Origin: Deltaproteobacteria bacterium
GTDB taxonomy: Bacteria > Desulfobacterota > Syntrophia > Syntrophales > UBA5619
NCBI GenBank assembly: GCA_026388345.1
Contig: JAPLJY010000007.1
Location: 1 to 9,495, forward strand
DNA length: 9,495 bases
Reading direction: 5' to 3'
A program made the translations under genes and the position numbers. Under the pieces are notes generated by a model, which was given only the letters and a program-made list of their open reading frames with translations, searched no databases and was not told the origin of the DNA. This document shows positions 1 through 5,023 of this stretch, piece after piece (the first letter of the stretch is position 1; every line of letters begins with the position of its first letter).

Positions 1-612
1 CGTTGTGCACGCCACCGTACATGTTTTGCTGCCGTGGCTATGGGAACTGCTGCAGAATCCGTCTTTGCATTCGTTCCCGAATTCGGTGTTACTGCATTGA
101 TTCGTATCCGGCGTGCTGCAGGAGGAGTGTGCATAATAGGCGGCGCTGCTGACCGAACTGTTGCAGAATCCGTCGGTGCGCCCGCAAGCGGCGCCCCGGC
201 AATTTATAATATCCGGCGTGGTGCAGGAGGAGTGCGCGTAAACCAGCGTGGCGCCCTTTGAAGCTGAACAAAATCCGTTACTGCAATTGCTGCCCACGCA
301 ATTTGTGGTATCCGGGGTGGCGCACGCGGCCGCCGCATAAAAAGTAACCGCGCTCTTCGAACTTCCGCAGAATCCGCCGCTGCAACCAGTGCCGCCGCAA
401 TTCGCGGCATCGGCATAGCACGATTCGGTCGACCCGTACGTCAGGTCATCCCCCGCCGGGTTCCAGGCCATGCTTCCCGACAGATCCAGCAGAATCAAGG
501 CATCCGGCGCCGTGGCAGTGGTGAAGAGGGACGTCTCATCCGCCCGGGATGTCCCTCCCCAAAAAGACAGGCCGACCAGGAGCGCGACCATGATGCGGAT
601 TTTCGCGGACAT
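1..612 (-). CDS. pilY1: PilY1-like pilus tip adhesin/assembly protein, N-terminal part (runs off left edge)
   Basis: The frame is open from the ATG at 610-612 to the window edge, giving 204 residues without a stop. A strong AGGAGG lies 5 nt before the start and overlaps the pilX stop codon. Residues 1-24 look like a Sec signal peptide (hydrophobic MVALLVGLSF core, cleavage after SRA). Residues 39-48 read LILLDLSGSM, so D43-x-S45-x-S47 is the MIDAS metal-site motif of a von Willebrand A domain. This arrangement and the position after pilX match the PilY1/PilC family, which works outside the outer membrane in pilus biogenesis, adhesion and surface sensing. Residues 65-202 carry 18 cysteines in tandem repeats, an insertion right after the MIDAS strand that I do not recognise from standard PilY1. 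The C-terminal beta-propeller expected in this family, usually over 1000 aa in total, is outside the window. Family assignment is strong from context; the role of the repeat is unknown. Confidence 0.88.
   Translation of the reverse strand, partial: MSAKIRIMVALLVGLSFWGGTSRADETSLFTTATAPDALILLDLSGSMAWNPAGDDLTYGSTESCYADAANCGGTGCSGGFCGSSKSAVTFYAAAACATPDTTNCVGSNCSNGFCSASKGATLVYAHSSCTTPDIINCRGAACGRTDGFCNSSVSSAAYYAHSSCSTPDTNQCSNTEFGNECKDGFCSSSHSHGSKTCTVACTT
22..420 (-). repeat. Four tandem Cys-rich repeats (about 33 residues each) inside the pilY1 VWA region
   Basis: Repeat units start at C65, C97, C130 and C165 of the PilY1-like protein, with periods of 32, 33, 35 and 33 residues to the next unit start (C198). 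Each unit has four cysteines. The consensus is roughly C-x3-PD-x3-C-x4-C-x2-GFC-x-SS, followed by about 10 residues ending YAHSS. Unit 1 lacks the PD pair, and unit 4 has a longer gap before its third Cys. At the DNA level the junctions of units 2/3 and 3/4 are nearly identical over about 28 bp, which suggests fairly recent duplication. The window ends just after a possible fifth unit begins (C198, C202). Confidence 0.85.
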
Positions 613-621
613 AATGCCCTC

Positions 622-1110
622 CTATCTTGACATTGTGGTGATTTCGATGGGACCGTAGCCCATCCCCACGTCGATTGTCACCGAGCTATCGTAGTTCGTA
701 TTCACACCCTTCACGCTGCCCACATAGCGCCGCTGTCCCCATTGTTGGCCGCCGCCGATCGAGTAGCCCCTCAGGGGAAGCGCATCCGGACCCGAAGCGG
801 GTCGGCCCACGTTGCTGATCGTATAGCGCGATTTCGGGTCCGCCGCGGCATTCACCTGCGCGTCGGTCACCTGGGCGCCGGCCATATTCGCCGGATCGAA
901 GTTTTGCACGAGGCGGTGGATGCCGGTTTCGGCCGCCGAGAGCGCCTTCTTTTCCCCGACGATGCGGCTGGTGATCTTGAGATCCCCGGTCGTGACGGAA
1001 AGGGCCAGAAAACCCAATGCCATCAGGATCATGATGGCAAGGATCGCCGTAACCAGGGCGAAGCCCTGCCGGCCTCGATAGATGACGCCTTTTCTCTCAG
1101 TTGATGACAT
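622..1110 (-). CDS. pilX: PilX-like minor pilin
   Basis: This 162-residue protein has a class III-type leader ending at G16, followed by FALVT and a hydrophobic helix to about residue 45. The next segment, ending in KKALSAAETGI, matches the PilX_N signature in which an AAE-x-G block follows the helix. Position +5 of the mature protein is Thr rather than Glu, as is usual for PilX/GspK-type subunits thought to sit at the pilus tip. The ATG at 1108-1110 is preceded by GAGGAA 5-6 nt upstream, and the gene overlaps the pilW end by 14 bp. Its stop lies 9 bp before the pilY1 start. In the known system PilV, PilW and PilX form a tip complex with PilY1. Function by homology is secure at family level; the C-terminal half has no motif I recognise. 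Confidence 0.85.
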   Translation of the reverse strand: MSSTERKGVIYRGRQGFALVTAILAIMILMALGFLALSVTTGDLKITSRIVGEKKALSAAETGIHRLVQNFDPANMAGAQVTDAQVNAAADPKSRYTISNVGRPASGPDALPLRGYSIGGGQQWGQRRYVGSVKGVNTNYDSSVTIDVGMGYGPIEITTMSR

Positions 1111-1798
1111 GGTTCCTCGGAATCACACTCGTGGAATAGACCATCCGCCTTCTCTGTCCCGAATTCGGATCGACATCCTCCGTCTCCACCCACAGGGTGA
1201 TGTCGATTCTGGCGATATTCGGAATCCCCGCCGGCAATGCTGCGGCCGCGATCTGGGTTCCCTGGGCGTTGAAGTACCGGAAGACGGGAACCGCTGCCGT
1301 GTTGATGACGCGGACCGCGCGCGGCCTGCCGCTCGCCGGACTGTCTCCCAGAAAAGGCTGATTTCCTCCGCAGTTCGTCGAACGGGTGATGTACTGGTTT
1401 ACCGAATCATAGGCATAGGTGATGATCTCGTTGGTACTGCCGCCTACGACGCCGTCACCGTCGCCCCCGCTGCCGCCGATGTCTGCCTCGACGGTAATCG
1501 ATGAGTCGGTCGCCGCCTGGATCCCCCGATAGCCTTGGTTGCCGGATGCCGTGGCGCAGTTTCCGGGATCCACCCAGATGTTCGGCGTAGCGGTCGGATT
1601 GTACGAGGCCATCTGGATCTCCAGTTCCATCAGCTCCAGGGAGGCACGGGCGTCCTGATGGGCGGCCACTTTTCTCTCGACGTTGACGGTGGATCGCTGC
1701 CCCATGTTCACCACGGCGTAGATGGCCATGATGATCACCATTCCCACGGCAATTGAAATCACCATCTCCACCAATGTAAAGCCATCGTGTTTTTTCAT
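1097..1798 (-). CDS. pilW: PilW-like minor pilin
   Basis: The open frame extends far upstream, but the real start is set by the prepilin leader: MKKHDG then FTLVEM, with cleavage after G6 and Glu at +5. The chosen ATG at 1796-1798 overlaps the pilV stop in an ATGA arrangement typical of translational coupling. An ATG two codons upstream (1802-1804) is equally compatible with the leader. The protein is 233 aa, with one N-terminal transmembrane/assembly helix (about residues 7-30) and a polar C-terminal domain. That domain contains a Gly-rich loop (GGSGGDGDG) and ends near RRMVYSTSVIPRN, the usual PilW-type final strand. It should be processed by PilD and join the minor-pilin tip complex with PilV and PilX. 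Family assignment rests on the leader, length and operon order. Confidence 0.83.
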   Translation of the reverse strand: MKKHDGFTLVEMVISIAVGMVIIMAIYAVVNMGQRSTVNVERKVAAHQDARASLELMELEIQMASYNPTATPNIWVDPGNCATASGNQGYRGIQAATDSSITVEADIGGSGGDGDGVVGGSTNEIITYAYDSVNQYITRSTNCGGNQPFLGDSPASGRPRAVRVINTAAVPVFRYFNAQGTQIAAAALPAGIPNIARIDITLWVETEDVDPNSGQRRRMVYSTSVIPRNHVIN

Positions 1799-2232
1799 AC
1801 GCATCCAGGGGGAAATCGAAAAGACTCCTGCCGGGTGACGACGATGCTCTCGGCGATGCCCGTTGCATTGAGCGGCGGCCAGCTCACCCGGACCGTGATC
1901 TGCCAGACACTCCCGCCGAGGTTTGCGGTGGTCGTCTGGACGGTGAAACTGGTGTCGCCCGACTGCGCCGTTCCCTGGCTGCTGGCATTGACAACCTGGG
2001 TGACCGGCGTCAAAGATACCGTGTTGCAGGGATTCATGACCCAGAGCTCCTGCCTCGTGAGTTCCCTGCTGAGGATGATCGCCGCGTGTCCGAGATAATC
2101 GGCCCGGGCGCTCGCCTGCCATGCGGAAGGCTGCATGGACAGGAGCCCGATCAATCCGATGGAAACGAGCAGGATGGCGATGACCGATTCGATCAGGGTG
2201 ATTCCCCGGTTATGGCTAATTGAACTGGACAT
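1795..2232 (-). CDS. pilV: PilV-like minor pilin
   Basis: A 145-aa type IV prepilin-like protein. The leader ends at G10, followed by ITLIESVIAILLVSIGLIGL, with Glu at +5 and the long hydrophobic helix typical of PilV/GspI proteins. The segment just after the helix (SARADYLGHAAIILSREL) resembles the conserved block of the PilV family. AGGAAG lies 5 nt before the ATG at 2230-2232. The gene overlaps the fimT end by 17 bp and the pilW start by 4 bp, so translation is probably coupled. It is expected in the inner membrane until processed, then in the pilus tip complex. Confidence 0.85.
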   Translation of the reverse strand: MSSSISHNRGITLIESVIAILLVSIGLIGLLSMQPSAWQASARADYLGHAAIILSRELTRQELWVMNPCNTVSLTPVTQVVNASSQGTAQSGDTSFTVQTTTANLGGSVWQITVRVSWPPLNATGIAESIVVTRQESFRFPPGCV

Positions 2233-2692
2233 ACGTTCTTCCTGTAATATTGACGGTGATCGTGGCCGTGGATCCCAGCCCGTTCCGCAGGGTCACGTTC
2301 CCCGACGAAAGCGTCCCCCGTTTCTTAAAACTGACTGTGGAACCGCCACTGAAATTAGGCGGATTACCGCTGTCGATACTGATGCCGTTTCCGAAGGAGG
2401 CCACGGACTTCGTCCAGACCGTGCCGGTATCCGTACGGGAGAGGACATAACTGTTGCCGGCAACATTGAATGTGAGGCGATAGACATCCAGATTTTCTTC
2501 AACCGCCCGCTGCTTTGCATTGGAAAGATCGGCCATCACTTCCCGCGCCGCGGTCTTCAGATCGGTTTTGGCCGCATATCTCTGCCACATGGGAACGGAG
2601 ATCGCCGACACGATCGAGATCAGGGCGATCACGACGATGAGCTCAACCAGCGAAAACCCCGTTGGAATGCATATTCTTTTCATACAGCCCAT
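2216..2692 (-). CDS. fimT: GspH/FimT-family pseudopilin, first gene of the minor-pilin operon
   Basis: A 158-aa prepilin-like protein with the leader ending at G12, then FSLVELIVVIALISIVSAISV (Glu at +5). A helix with AAREVMADLSNAKQRAVEEN follows, which is the classic GspH/FimT pattern. The C-terminus NGLGSTATITVNITGR is also typical of FimT/FimU, where a GSTATI-like strand is common. Start choice: the ATG at 2690-2692 has AGGA 4 nt upstream. A second in-frame ATG three codons later (2681-2683) would still encode the leader but lies too far from that site. It is the first gene after a strong promoter and heads the pilV-pilW-pilX-pilY1 series. FimT and FimU are not separable by eye; in some naturally competent bacteria FimT binds DNA. 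Confidence 0.85.
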   Translation of the reverse strand: MGCMKRICIPTGFSLVELIVVIALISIVSAISVPMWQRYAAKTDLKTAAREVMADLSNAKQRAVEENLDVYRLTFNVAGNSYVLSRTDTGTVWTKSVASFGNGISIDSGNPPNFSGGSTVSFKKRGTLSSGNVTLRNGLGSTATITVNITGRTYVQFN

Positions 2693-2700
2693 TCATTCCT

Positions 2701-2754
2701 GCGGGTTCGTCGGGGGGAATCCATTTTCCCGAATATTTTCAGAAAGAAACCCGC
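2701..2754 (-). promoter_or_regulatory. Possible leader stem abutting the fimT ribosome binding site
   Basis: In the predicted mRNA, GCGGGTT (2754-2748) can pair perfectly with AACCCGC (2707-2701), closing a loop of about 40 nt. The AGGA ribosome binding site (2700-2697) follows the 3' arm directly. The stem could influence initiation of fimT, but seven base pairs may arise by chance. Confidence 0.35.
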
Positions 2755-2764
2755 TTTTGAGCCT

Positions 2765-2794
2765 ATGATAAGAGCAGGGCGGGTCTGTTGTCAA
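2765..2794 (-). promoter_or_regulatory. Sigma70-type promoter for the minor-pilin operon
   Basis: On the minus strand TTGACA (2794-2789) is followed after 18 bp by TATCAT (2770-2765). The -35 is a perfect match to consensus and the -10 matches 5 of 6. Transcription would begin near 2758, leaving a leader of about 65 nt before fimT. This is the best promoter seen in the window. Confidence 0.72.
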
Positions 2795-2812
2795 TAGAAA
2801 CATCGTTCCCCG

Positions 2813-2828
2813 CGTGAACTGCTTCACA
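2813..2828 (-). promoter_or_regulatory. CRP-like operator, promoter-proximal site
   Basis: The minus strand reads TGTGA-AGCAGT-TCACG, 9 of 10 matches to the CRP-type palindrome TGTGA-N6-TCACA. Its centre (2820.5) lies about 62 bp upstream of the predicted start near 2758, close to the -61.5 position of class I CRP activation. Confidence 0.5.
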
Positions 2829-2835
2829 CCTTCTG

Positions 2836-2851
2836 TGTGATTTTCTTCACT
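2836..2851 (-). promoter_or_regulatory. CRP-like operator, promoter-distal site
   Basis: The minus strand reads AGTGA-AGAAAA-TCACA, 9 of 10 matches to TGTGA-N6-TCACA. It is centred 23 bp upstream of the proximal site, about two helical turns, so both would face roughly the same side of the DNA. Read on the plus strand, the facing half-sites of the two operators also form a small TCACAC/GTGTGA hairpin followed by TTTTCTTC. No plus-strand gene lies upstream, so that is unlikely to be a terminator. Confidence 0.48.
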
Positions 2852-2872
2852 TTCGCGGCGAGCCCCTTCCCC

Positions 2873-3649
2873 TCAAGTCCTGAAGGCGTCAAACAGGCGG
2901 ATCAGCGAGTTCCCAAAAAACAGATAGACCATGGCCGCCAGACAGAGAAAAGGACCGAACGGAACCGCATATTTCATGTCCTTGCCCTGGAACAGGATGA
3001 GCGCAAGCCCAACGACCGCCCCGAGAAGAGAACTGACCAGAAGGATGAAGAGAAGCGATTTCCAGCCGAGAAACGCCCCCAGCATGGCGAGCAGGTTGAC
3101 ATCCCCGCCCCCCATCCCCTCTCTCCCCGTCAACGCCTCGTAGTACACGGCCACGAACAAGAGGATGCCGGCGCCGATCATGATGCCGAGAAAGGCGTCG
3201 ATGACCGTAAGCCCCATGAAAAGGACGGCCAGAACTGCAAAGACCGGAATCCCGCCCAAGGTAAGCACGTGGGGGATGATCTGGTGATCGAGGTCGATGA
3301 AGCTGATGACGATCAGGGTGCAGACGAAGAGGAAGACGGCGGGAAAGGCGGGTGTCAGGCCGAACCGGTGAAAAAGGAACCAGGCGAAGATTGCCGTCAG
3401 GAGTTCGATCAGGGGATAACGGAAGGAGATTCTCCCCCGGCAGTCCCGGCATCTTCCCCCGAGAAGGATAAAACTGATCACGGGGATGTTATCGTAGAAG
3501 CGGATCGGATGGCCGCATTGCGGGCAGCGGGAGGGGGGGGAGACGATCGAGAGGTCCTCCGGGATGCGGCCGATGCAGACGTTGAGGAAACTCCCCACGG
3601 CGGCGCCCGCCATGGTAAAGATGACCGCCAGCCACAACGTCGAAAACAT
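2873..3649 (-). CDS. pilD: Type IV prepilin peptidase / N-methyltransferase (PilD family)
   Basis: This 258-aa polytopic inner-membrane enzyme cleaves the Gly-Phe bond of prepilin leaders and methylates the new N-terminus. Residues 19-28 (GSFLNVCIGR) are the conserved N-terminal block. C42/C45 and C67/C70 form the two CxxC pairs of the cytoplasmic zinc-binding loop found in bifunctional PilD. Catalytic aspartates are expected at D119 (FIDLDHQIIP) and D183 in the GxGD motif (GMGGGDVNLLA). Hydrophobic segments are spread over the whole length, about 7-8 in number. The residue after IP is H127, where Asp or Asn is usual. The start ATG at 3647-3649 has AGGGTG about 8 nt upstream. A GC-rich imperfect hairpin lies in the 34-bp gap after the cupin gene. 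It is in the same direction as the cupin gene and the pil operon whose products it should process. Confidence 0.93.
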   Translation of the reverse strand: MFSTLWLAVIFTMAGAAVGSFLNVCIGRIPEDLSIVSPPSRCPQCGHPIRFYDNIPVISFILLGGRCRDCRGRISFRYPLIELLTAIFAWFLFHRFGLTPAFPAVFLFVCTLIVISFIDLDHQIIPHVLTLGGIPVFAVLAVLFMGLTVIDAFLGIMIGAGILLFVAVYYEALTGREGMGGGDVNLLAMLGAFLGWKSLLFILLVSSLLGAVVGLALILFQGKDMKYAVPFGPFLCLAAMVYLFFGNSLIRLFDAFRT

Positions 3650-3683
3650 GCCGATTCACCCTTGAGGCCTAGGCCGACGGCCC

Positions 3684-4139
3684 TCAGCCGTCCTTTCGCC
3701 CCCAGTCGTAGGGGATATCATTTTCATGGGGATGAACCCGGAATTCATCCGGTTCCTGATAGCTGTAAGGTTCGGTCGGGGTGTTCACGACGATCGCCTC
3801 TTCCGGCGAGATGCACTTGAAGCCGTGATAGACGAAAGGGGGGATATGGATGAGAATCGGGTTGTGAACCCCCGCGAAGAACTCATTCACCTCGCCGAAG
3901 GTCGGAGAGTCCTTTCTGCCGTCGTACAGGACGATCTTCATCATCCCCCGGACGACCGCCATGTTGTCGGACTGCACTTTATGGTAGTGCCACCCCTTGA
4001 CCGCCCCCGGATAGGCGGTCGTCATGTAGACCTGGCCGAAACCCTGAAACATCTCGTCATCGGCGCGCAGCATCTCCATCAGGCGGCCGCGCTCGTCGGA
4101 AATGACCTTCAGTTTCTTGACCATCACCCCGTCGATCAT
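3684..4139 (-). CDS. Short RmlC-like cupin: dTDP-4-dehydrorhamnose 3,5-epimerase family protein
   Basis: A 151-aa single-domain cupin. Motifs fit the RmlC superfamily: D15-ERGRLMEMLR near the N-terminus, PGAVKGWHYHK with the presumed catalytic base H51, SPTFG at 78-82, and the core strand HIPPFVYHGF (H105). The C-terminal segment Y125-xYQEPDEFRVHPHENDIPYDW matches the closing region of epimerases. Classical RmlC is about 180 aa with RGLHYQ at the active site. Here KGWHYHK replaces it, so the protein belongs to a shorter, less characterised branch, and the substrate may be a different 4-keto sugar nucleotide. A GGGAGGG site lies about 4 nt before the ATG, 19 bp after the rmlA stop. It is very likely co-transcribed with rmlA. 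No RmlB or RmlD is in the window, so the final sugar cannot be named. Confidence 0.8.
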   Translation of the reverse strand: MIDGVMVKKLKVISDERGRLMEMLRADDEMFQGFGQVYMTTAYPGAVKGWHYHKVQSDNMAVVRGMMKIVLYDGRKDSPTFGEVNEFFAGVHNPILIHIPPFVYHGFKCISPEEAIVVNTPTEPYSYQEPDEFRVHPHENDIPYDWGRKDG

Positions 4140-4158
4140 CTTTCCCTCCCGGTTTTTC

Positions 4159-4887
4159 TCAGAGCTTGTTCGCCCCGGTTTTGGCCACCATGCCGCCGGC
4201 GTACTGGAGGGAATCGAAGGTCCCCGCGTCGGTCCACCACCCGTCCAGGATGTCCCAGGCGATCTTCCCCTCCCGGATGTAAAAATTGTTGACGTCGGTG
4301 ATCTCCAATTCTCCCCGTTCCGATGGCTTCAACGTCTTGATGAAATCGAAGACCCGGTGGTCGTACATGTAGATCCCGATCACCGCATAGTTGGAAGCGG
4401 GCGCGAGCGGCTTCTCATCGATCCGGACGATCTTCTCCCCCTCGAAGACCGGCACGCCGAATCGCTGGGGATCGGCAACCTCCTTCAACAGGATTCGGGC
4501 GCCGTCCTTCTGCGTCCGGAACGATTCGACGGCCCCGCGGATGTTTCCCTCGATGATGTTGTCGCCAAGGATGACGACGATCTTGTCGTTGTCGGCAAAG
4601 TATTCCGCGAGGCTGAGCGCGGCGGCGATCCCCCCCTCCCCTTCCTGGTAGGTGTAGTTGATGTGCCGGAGGCCGAACTCCTTCCCGTTTCCCAAGAGGC
4701 GCAGAAAATCCCCCGCGCTGTTCCCGCCGGTGACGATGAGGATCTCGTCGATCCCGGCATCCACCAGCGTCCGGATGGGGTAGTAGATCATCGGTTGGTT
4801 GTAGATCGGCAAGAGATGCTTGTTGGTGACCTTGGTCAGGGGATACATCCGCGTCCCCAGACCTCCTGCCAGGACGACACCCTTCAT
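4159..4887 (-). CDS. rmlA: Sugar-1-phosphate nucleotidyltransferase, short RmlA type (glucose-1-phosphate thymidylyltransferase)
   Basis: A 242-aa nucleotidyltransferase that would join glucose-1-phosphate with dTTP to give dTDP-glucose. The nucleotide-binding signature is LAGGLGTRMYPLT (6-18), followed by NKHLLPIYNQPMIYYPI (22-38). LGDN puts one Mg-binding Asp at D109, EKP (158-160) is the sugar-phosphate contact, and WWTDAGT puts the second Asp at D220. The protein ends soon after this, about 50 residues shorter than enterobacterial RmlA, lacking the C-terminal helices that form the allosteric site. QEGEGGIAAAL (81-91) resembles the short bacterial/archaeal type. Start choice: the ATG at 4885-4887 has AAAGGAG 6-7 nt upstream and begins exactly at the family N-terminus; the longer frame to 4935 adds an unrelated Cys-containing stretch. 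dTTP specificity is inferred. Confidence 0.88.
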   Translation of the reverse strand: MKGVVLAGGLGTRMYPLTKVTNKHLLPIYNQPMIYYPIRTLVDAGIDEILIVTGGNSAGDFLRLLGNGKEFGLRHINYTYQEGEGGIAAALSLAEYFADNDKIVVILGDNIIEGNIRGAVESFRTQKDGARILLKEVADPQRFGVPVFEGEKIVRIDEKPLAPASNYAVIGIYMYDHRVFDFIKTLKPSERGELEITDVNNFYIREGKIAWDILDGWWTDAGTFDSLQYAGGMVAKTGANKL

Positions 4888-4903
4888 GCGTTTCTCCTTT
4901 CGG

Positions 4904-4916
4904 CCCATTTTATGGG
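4904..4916. repeat. Small palindrome in the rmlA leader
   Basis: CCCAT-TTT-ATGGG forms a 5-bp-arm inverted repeat 17 bp upstream of the rmlA start. It could be an operator or leader hairpin, or chance. No convincing minus-strand promoter was found around it. Confidence 0.25.
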
Positions 4917-4963
4917 TCGCGCATCCATAGCACATTTTGAAAGGGGATCACAACGAAAAACCG

Positions 4964-4991
4964 TTTACATCCTCCATGGTCGTGATATAAA
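4964..4991 (+). promoter_or_regulatory. Probable ribD promoter
   Basis: TTTACA (4964-4969) is separated by 16 bp from TATAAA (4986-4991). The start would be near 4998, about 25 nt before the ribD ATG, leaving room only for the AGGAGA ribosome binding site (about 8 nt spacing). The leader is too short for an FMN riboswitch. Confidence 0.5.
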
Positions 4992-5023
4992 AGACCGACC
5001 GGAAACTACAGGAGAAGCAGATC

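Noticed and set aside
22..420. CRISPR-like periodicity of about 100 bp
   Set aside because: The repeats are coding, keep the reading frame, conserve cysteine codons rather than whole DNA units, and have no spacer/repeat structure.
1799..2122. Upstream extension of pilW to 2122
   Set aside because: The extension is the out-of-frame reading of pilV. The prepilin leader MKKHDG plus FTLVE defines the true start.
2837..3820. A 327-codon plus-strand open frame opposite pilD
   Set aside because: Highly charged, low-complexity product antisense to a convincing membrane protease gene; treated as a shadow frame.
4888..4935. Longer rmlA start at 4935
   Set aside because: It adds 16 residues unrelated to the family and lacks a ribosome binding site, while the ATG at 4887 has a strong one and begins the conserved fold.
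4888..5023. FMN riboswitch upstream of ribD
   Set aside because: The gap lacks the conserved RFN blocks, and the likely transcription start leaves a leader of only about 25 nt.
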